Positions 11,488-13,578 of a stretch of 13,578 bases of DNA are shown in pieces. The stretch comes from Aquificales bacterium (GTDB taxonomy: Bacteria; Aquificota; Aquificia; Aquificales; Aquificaceae): NCBI GenBank assembly GCA_015491275.1, contig WFWF01000007.1, positions 1-13,578 of the forward strand. Direction: 5' to 3'. The notes beneath the pieces were generated by a model. That model made no database searches. It had not been told where the DNA came from and saw only the letters and a list, made by a program, of their open reading frames with translations. Each line of letters starts with the position of its first letter. Position 1 is the first letter of the stretch. The position numbers were made by a program, and so were the translations under genes.

Positions 11488-12921
11488 TCACAAAAGCTTT
11501 CTTATGTTAAACCATCCTTCTTTATCTATTACGAGTACATCCCTTGTTCTGGTGCAGGCGGTAAAGTACAGTTTTCTTTCTTCGTCGGATACTTTTACCT
11601 TTTTAGTCCATCTTCCCGAGACCCACACCACATCACCTTCTTCCCCCTTTTGAGAGTGCATGGTTGTTAGAAAAACGGGTACCCTCGGGTAATTTATTGC
11701 ATAAAGTTTGGTCTTTTTATCAAGCATGCGGATCCATTTTTCTTTATCGCTGTGGAAGTTGTGAAGATACTCGTCCTTTTTTCTAAGGAATATTTCATAG
11801 GGCGGAAGATAGTTCTTAAAAAGATTCCACAGGTGAATATAACTCATCGTTTCCTTTTTGATTAATCCCTCCCATGCTTTGAATTTGCGAAGATCTTCCG
11901 TGCTTTCTATGTAAGGAACGGATATCCATTCCAGTTTTTCCTTCCACCACAACAATTCATGTCTGTGTCTTTCTTGAATAACAACCTTTCTCCTTTCATA
12001 CTTTATAAAATCCAAAAACTCTTCCCTCGTCATAAACAAAACTTCTCCCCCTTCCCTTGCGGGAAGTATTTCTTTTCTGTGATCCCTGTACTTTACCTTA
12101 TCAAGGAACTTCAGGGCAAAGGATAACGGTTTTGAGGGAACACGCCTTGATATATTCCTCGTATTCCACTTAACATATTCAAACCCGTGCCTTTTTGCCA
12201 AAACCTCCGGAAAGAGAAGAAACATCTGAGGATCGGATCCCTGAAATTCATAAATGTTCTGATCGCAATCTCCTACTATTACGATCCTTTTCAGGGAAGG
12301 GGAACCCGCAATTATTTTCTCAAAAGCATACCACATCAGGGGCGTACAGTCCTGAGCTTCATCAAGAGCCAGATATATACCCTCAAAGGAAGGATTTGAA
12401 TATTCAAGTATATCCGCATAATCAATTGCGGAATTCCGCTTTTTAAAGCTTTCCCATCTCGCAATAAACCTGTAAATATCTTCCTCGCTTATACCCATTT
12501 CAAAAAAATCCCTGCCCCAGATTTTTATTGCGGTTTCAACATCCGTACGGGTATTCCTCATGCGGTAATAAAAGGCAAGCAAATAATCCTCCCTGCTCCT
12601 CGGTGTAAAAAACATTCCGGAAGAAAAAAAACCGTAACCGTGCTCCTTTGAAAAATCTTGAAGTAGTTTTCCGTCCATAACCGGTTTCCTCTTCATAAAG
12701 GAATAACAATAGGAGTGTAAAGTCCTTATGTTATCGGGAGATACATAACCCCGCAGTCTCCTTACCGCATCGTACGCATTTCTCCTCGTAAAAACAAGAT
12801 ACAAAGCTTTATCCGTCCTCCAAAATGTACACAGCTCCGCATATTTCTTAACATCCCTCTCTATCGCTGTCGTTTTCCCCCAACCTGCGGTAGCATCTAT
12901 ATGAATTAAAAGTTTATCCAT
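11488..12921 (-). CDS. UvrD/Rep-like superfamily 1 DNA helicase
   Basis: The 477-aa protein shows superfamily 1A helicase motifs in order: Walker A ATAGWGKTT (10-18, Lys16), Ia FTRRNA (44-49), Ib-like TLHSYCYSF (67-75), DYADIL (167-172), Walker B LALDEAQD (184-191), motif III VGDCDQNIYEFQGSDP (216-231), motif V TTMHSQKGEEGDVVW (419-433) and motif VI YFTACTRTRDVL (452-463). Such enzymes use ATP to move 3'-5' along single-stranded DNA. At 477 aa it is much shorter than UvrD, PcrA or Rep (about 670-730 aa), so accessory subdomains are reduced, and no nuclease domain is seen. ATG at 12921 has no good ribosome site, and the leader is only about 13 nt, from a perfect consensus promoter. Its position beside an iteron-like array suggests element replication or transfer. 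Confidence 0.87.
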   Translation of the reverse strand: MDKLLIHIDATAGWGKTTAIERDVKKYAELCTFWRTDKALYLVFTRRNAYDAVRRLRGYVSPDNIRTLHSYCYSFMKRKPVMDGKLLQDFSKEHGYGFFSSGMFFTPRSREDYLLAFYYRMRNTRTDVETAIKIWGRDFFEMGISEEDIYRFIARWESFKKRNSAIDYADILEYSNPSFEGIYLALDEAQDCTPLMWYAFEKIIAGSPSLKRIVIVGDCDQNIYEFQGSDPQMFLLFPEVLAKRHGFEYVKWNTRNISRRVPSKPLSFALKFLDKVKYRDHRKEILPAREGGEVLFMTREEFLDFIKYERRKVVIQERHRHELLWWKEKLEWISVPYIESTEDLRKFKAWEGLIKKETMSYIHLWNLFKNYLPPYEIFLRKKDEYLHNFHSDKEKWIRMLDKKTKLYAINYPRVPVFLTTMHSQKGEEGDVVWVSGRWTKKVKVSDEERKLYFTACTRTRDVLVIDKEGWFNIRKLL

Positions 12922-12940
12922 CTTGTTTATAACATGCGGA

Positions 12941-12969
12941 ATTATACCTTGCTTTGTACATTATGTCAA
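12941..12969 (-). promoter_or_regulatory. Perfect consensus promoter of the helicase gene
   Basis: On the minus strand TTGACA (12969-12964), exactly 17 bp, and TATAAT (12946-12941) match the sigma-70 consensus fully. Transcription should begin near 12934, giving a leader of about 13 nt without a Shine-Dalgarno. The first repeat of the array (12979-12990) lies 10 bp upstream of the -35, so a protein bound to the array could control it. Confidence 0.8.
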
Positions 12970-12978
12970 CTCAAACAC

Positions 12979-13382
12979 GGTGACGGGTTACACAGTAAGA
13001 TGACGGGTAGGCATTTTAACCCGTCACCCGCCAAAAACCTGCAATATCAGTAACTTACACAACACGGGTGACACGTAGGTATTTTAACCCGTCACCCGTG
13101 AAAAAGCTTGTGTATCAATGCGAATACGACATGCGGTGACGGGTTATAGAAAGAAAAATTTTTTTTCTCAAAATTAATCCGGGTTTTTCCGGAGAAAAAA
13201 AACAAAAATTTCACACCCTTAACCCGTCACCCGGATCGGGGAAAGCGTTGATATTCTAAGCAAATAATGGGTGACGGGTCGGAAAACTTACCCGTCACCG
13301 GAACACCGCAAGATGGACGGAAGTTGTTGATTTTCAATGATTATGTGAGGTGACGGGTTGGAAAAGGTAACCCGTCACCCGG
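12979..13382. repeat. Array of eleven TGACGGGT-core repeats in inverted pairs (iteron/origin-like)
   Basis: Copies, with orientation: 12979-12990 (+), 13000-13010 (+), 13016-13030 (-), 13065-13078 (+, core altered to TGACACGT), 13084-13098 (-), 13134-13146 (+), 13219-13233 (-), 13269-13280 (+), 13288-13300 (-), 13349-13360 (+), 13367-13382 (-). The fuller unit is CGGGTGACGGGTTA. After the first copy they form five inverted pairs; four have short spacers (8-11-bp stems, loops of about 9-18 nt) and the third encloses 73 nt. In the second pair two core changes are offset by extra outer pairing (CACGGGTGAC/GTCACCCGTG, 13063-13072 with 13091-13100). No repeat-binding protein is encoded in the window that I recognise. 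Confidence 0.8.
13147..13219. other. AT-rich palindromic block inside the repeat array
   Basis: Between the arms of the third repeat pair lies a very AT-rich stretch with TTTTTTTTCTC (13159-13169) complementary to GAGAAAAAAAA (13192-13202), and TCCGG/CCGGA (13178-13182 with 13189-13193) at the centre. It resembles a DNA-unwinding element or cruciform core flanked by protein-binding repeats, as in many replication origins. Confidence 0.5.
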
Positions 13383-13578
13383 CAATTTAACCGTTCCTTC
13401 TTTGCTGACAATAGTTAACATCGCTTGACTACACTGTTAAGAATTCGTGTTCTGATATGGTGGGGAAACAGAGAAATGAGGAAGTAGCAGTAAACGAGTC
13501 TGAGATATGCGATAAGCGTTGAGGGAGACGGAATAGAGGAAGAGATACCTCCAGAGGGAACGGTCTCTGGACTACTCC
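13383..13578. other. Non-coding end of the window, possibly a structured RNA
   Basis: No convincing gene was found; the longest start-to-stop frame noticed is 21 codons from 13457. TTAACA/TGTTAA surrounds TTGACT near 13413-13436. Hairpins occur near the edge: GAGG/CCTC (about 13536-13552) and TCCAGAG/CTCTGGA (13550-13556 with 13565-13571). The purine-rich plus strand could be the start of a structured RNA or intron cut by the window end, but I could not match it to a known family. Confidence 0.35.

Noticed and set aside
12979..13382. The repeat array as a CRISPR array
   Set aside because: Copies alternate in orientation, are short (about 12-15 bp) and have irregular spacing of about 5 to 73 bp, unlike direct CRISPR repeats with uniform spacers.
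13457..13522. A 21-codon frame starting ATG GTG GGG
   Set aside because: Very short, without a clear ribosome site or promoter -10, and with no recognisable product.

Overview
The window looks like chromosome of a thermophilic bacterium of the Aquificales (Hydrogenobacter/Thermocrinis/Aquifex type) that carries or abuts a mobile element. This rests on a free-standing C-terminal half of carbamoyl-phosphate synthase large subunit (the split carB known from Aquifex), Lys/Glu-rich proteins, tightly packed genes, and an anti-CRISPR relative best known from thermophile viruses. The assignment is inference from protein resemblance; no database search was run.

Layout. 1-2744 is ordinary host sequence: the end of an upstream gene, carB C-terminal half (+), and convergent to it a two-gene unit (-) of a LOG/TIGR00725-type nucleotide-binding protein and a COG1926 phosphoribosyltransferase. 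2745-3064 is gene-free and AT-rich, with an imperfect inverted repeat reaching into the next gene; it is a plausible host/accessory boundary. 3065-4039 (-) is a toxin-antitoxin-like pair: a Panacea-domain antitoxin followed by a probable PemK/MazF-like partner. 4175-4582 (+) is a small coiled-coil protein of unknown role with a strong promoter. 4579-8586 (-) is a giant TraG-N-like membrane protein of a conjugation machine, with no other type IV secretion gene in the window.

8641-10600 (+) is the most interesting part: a promoter followed by four small genes (unknown; unknown, 51 aa; DUF1874 ring nuclease AcrIII-1; unknown, 207 aa) ending at a strong terminator. Every spacer between these genes is GC-rich and folds into long stems, several touching the ribosome binding site. 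One 36-nt element with an asymmetric bulge is duplicated almost exactly after the last two genes. I read this as an anti-defence cassette of a mobile element with extensive RNA-level control.

10573-12921 (-) holds two unknown proteins and a UvrD-like superfamily 1 helicase, the latter from a perfect-consensus promoter. Upstream of the helicase, 12979-13382 holds eleven copies of a TGACGGGT-core repeat in mostly alternating orientation, forming five inverted pairs around an AT-rich block: an iteron/origin-like or REPIN-like array. 13383-13578 has no convincing gene.

Together, the TA pair, TraG-like protein, anti-CRISPR, helicase and iteron-like array fit an integrated conjugative or plasmid-like element next to carB. 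Neither element end, an integrase nor a relaxase is visible here.
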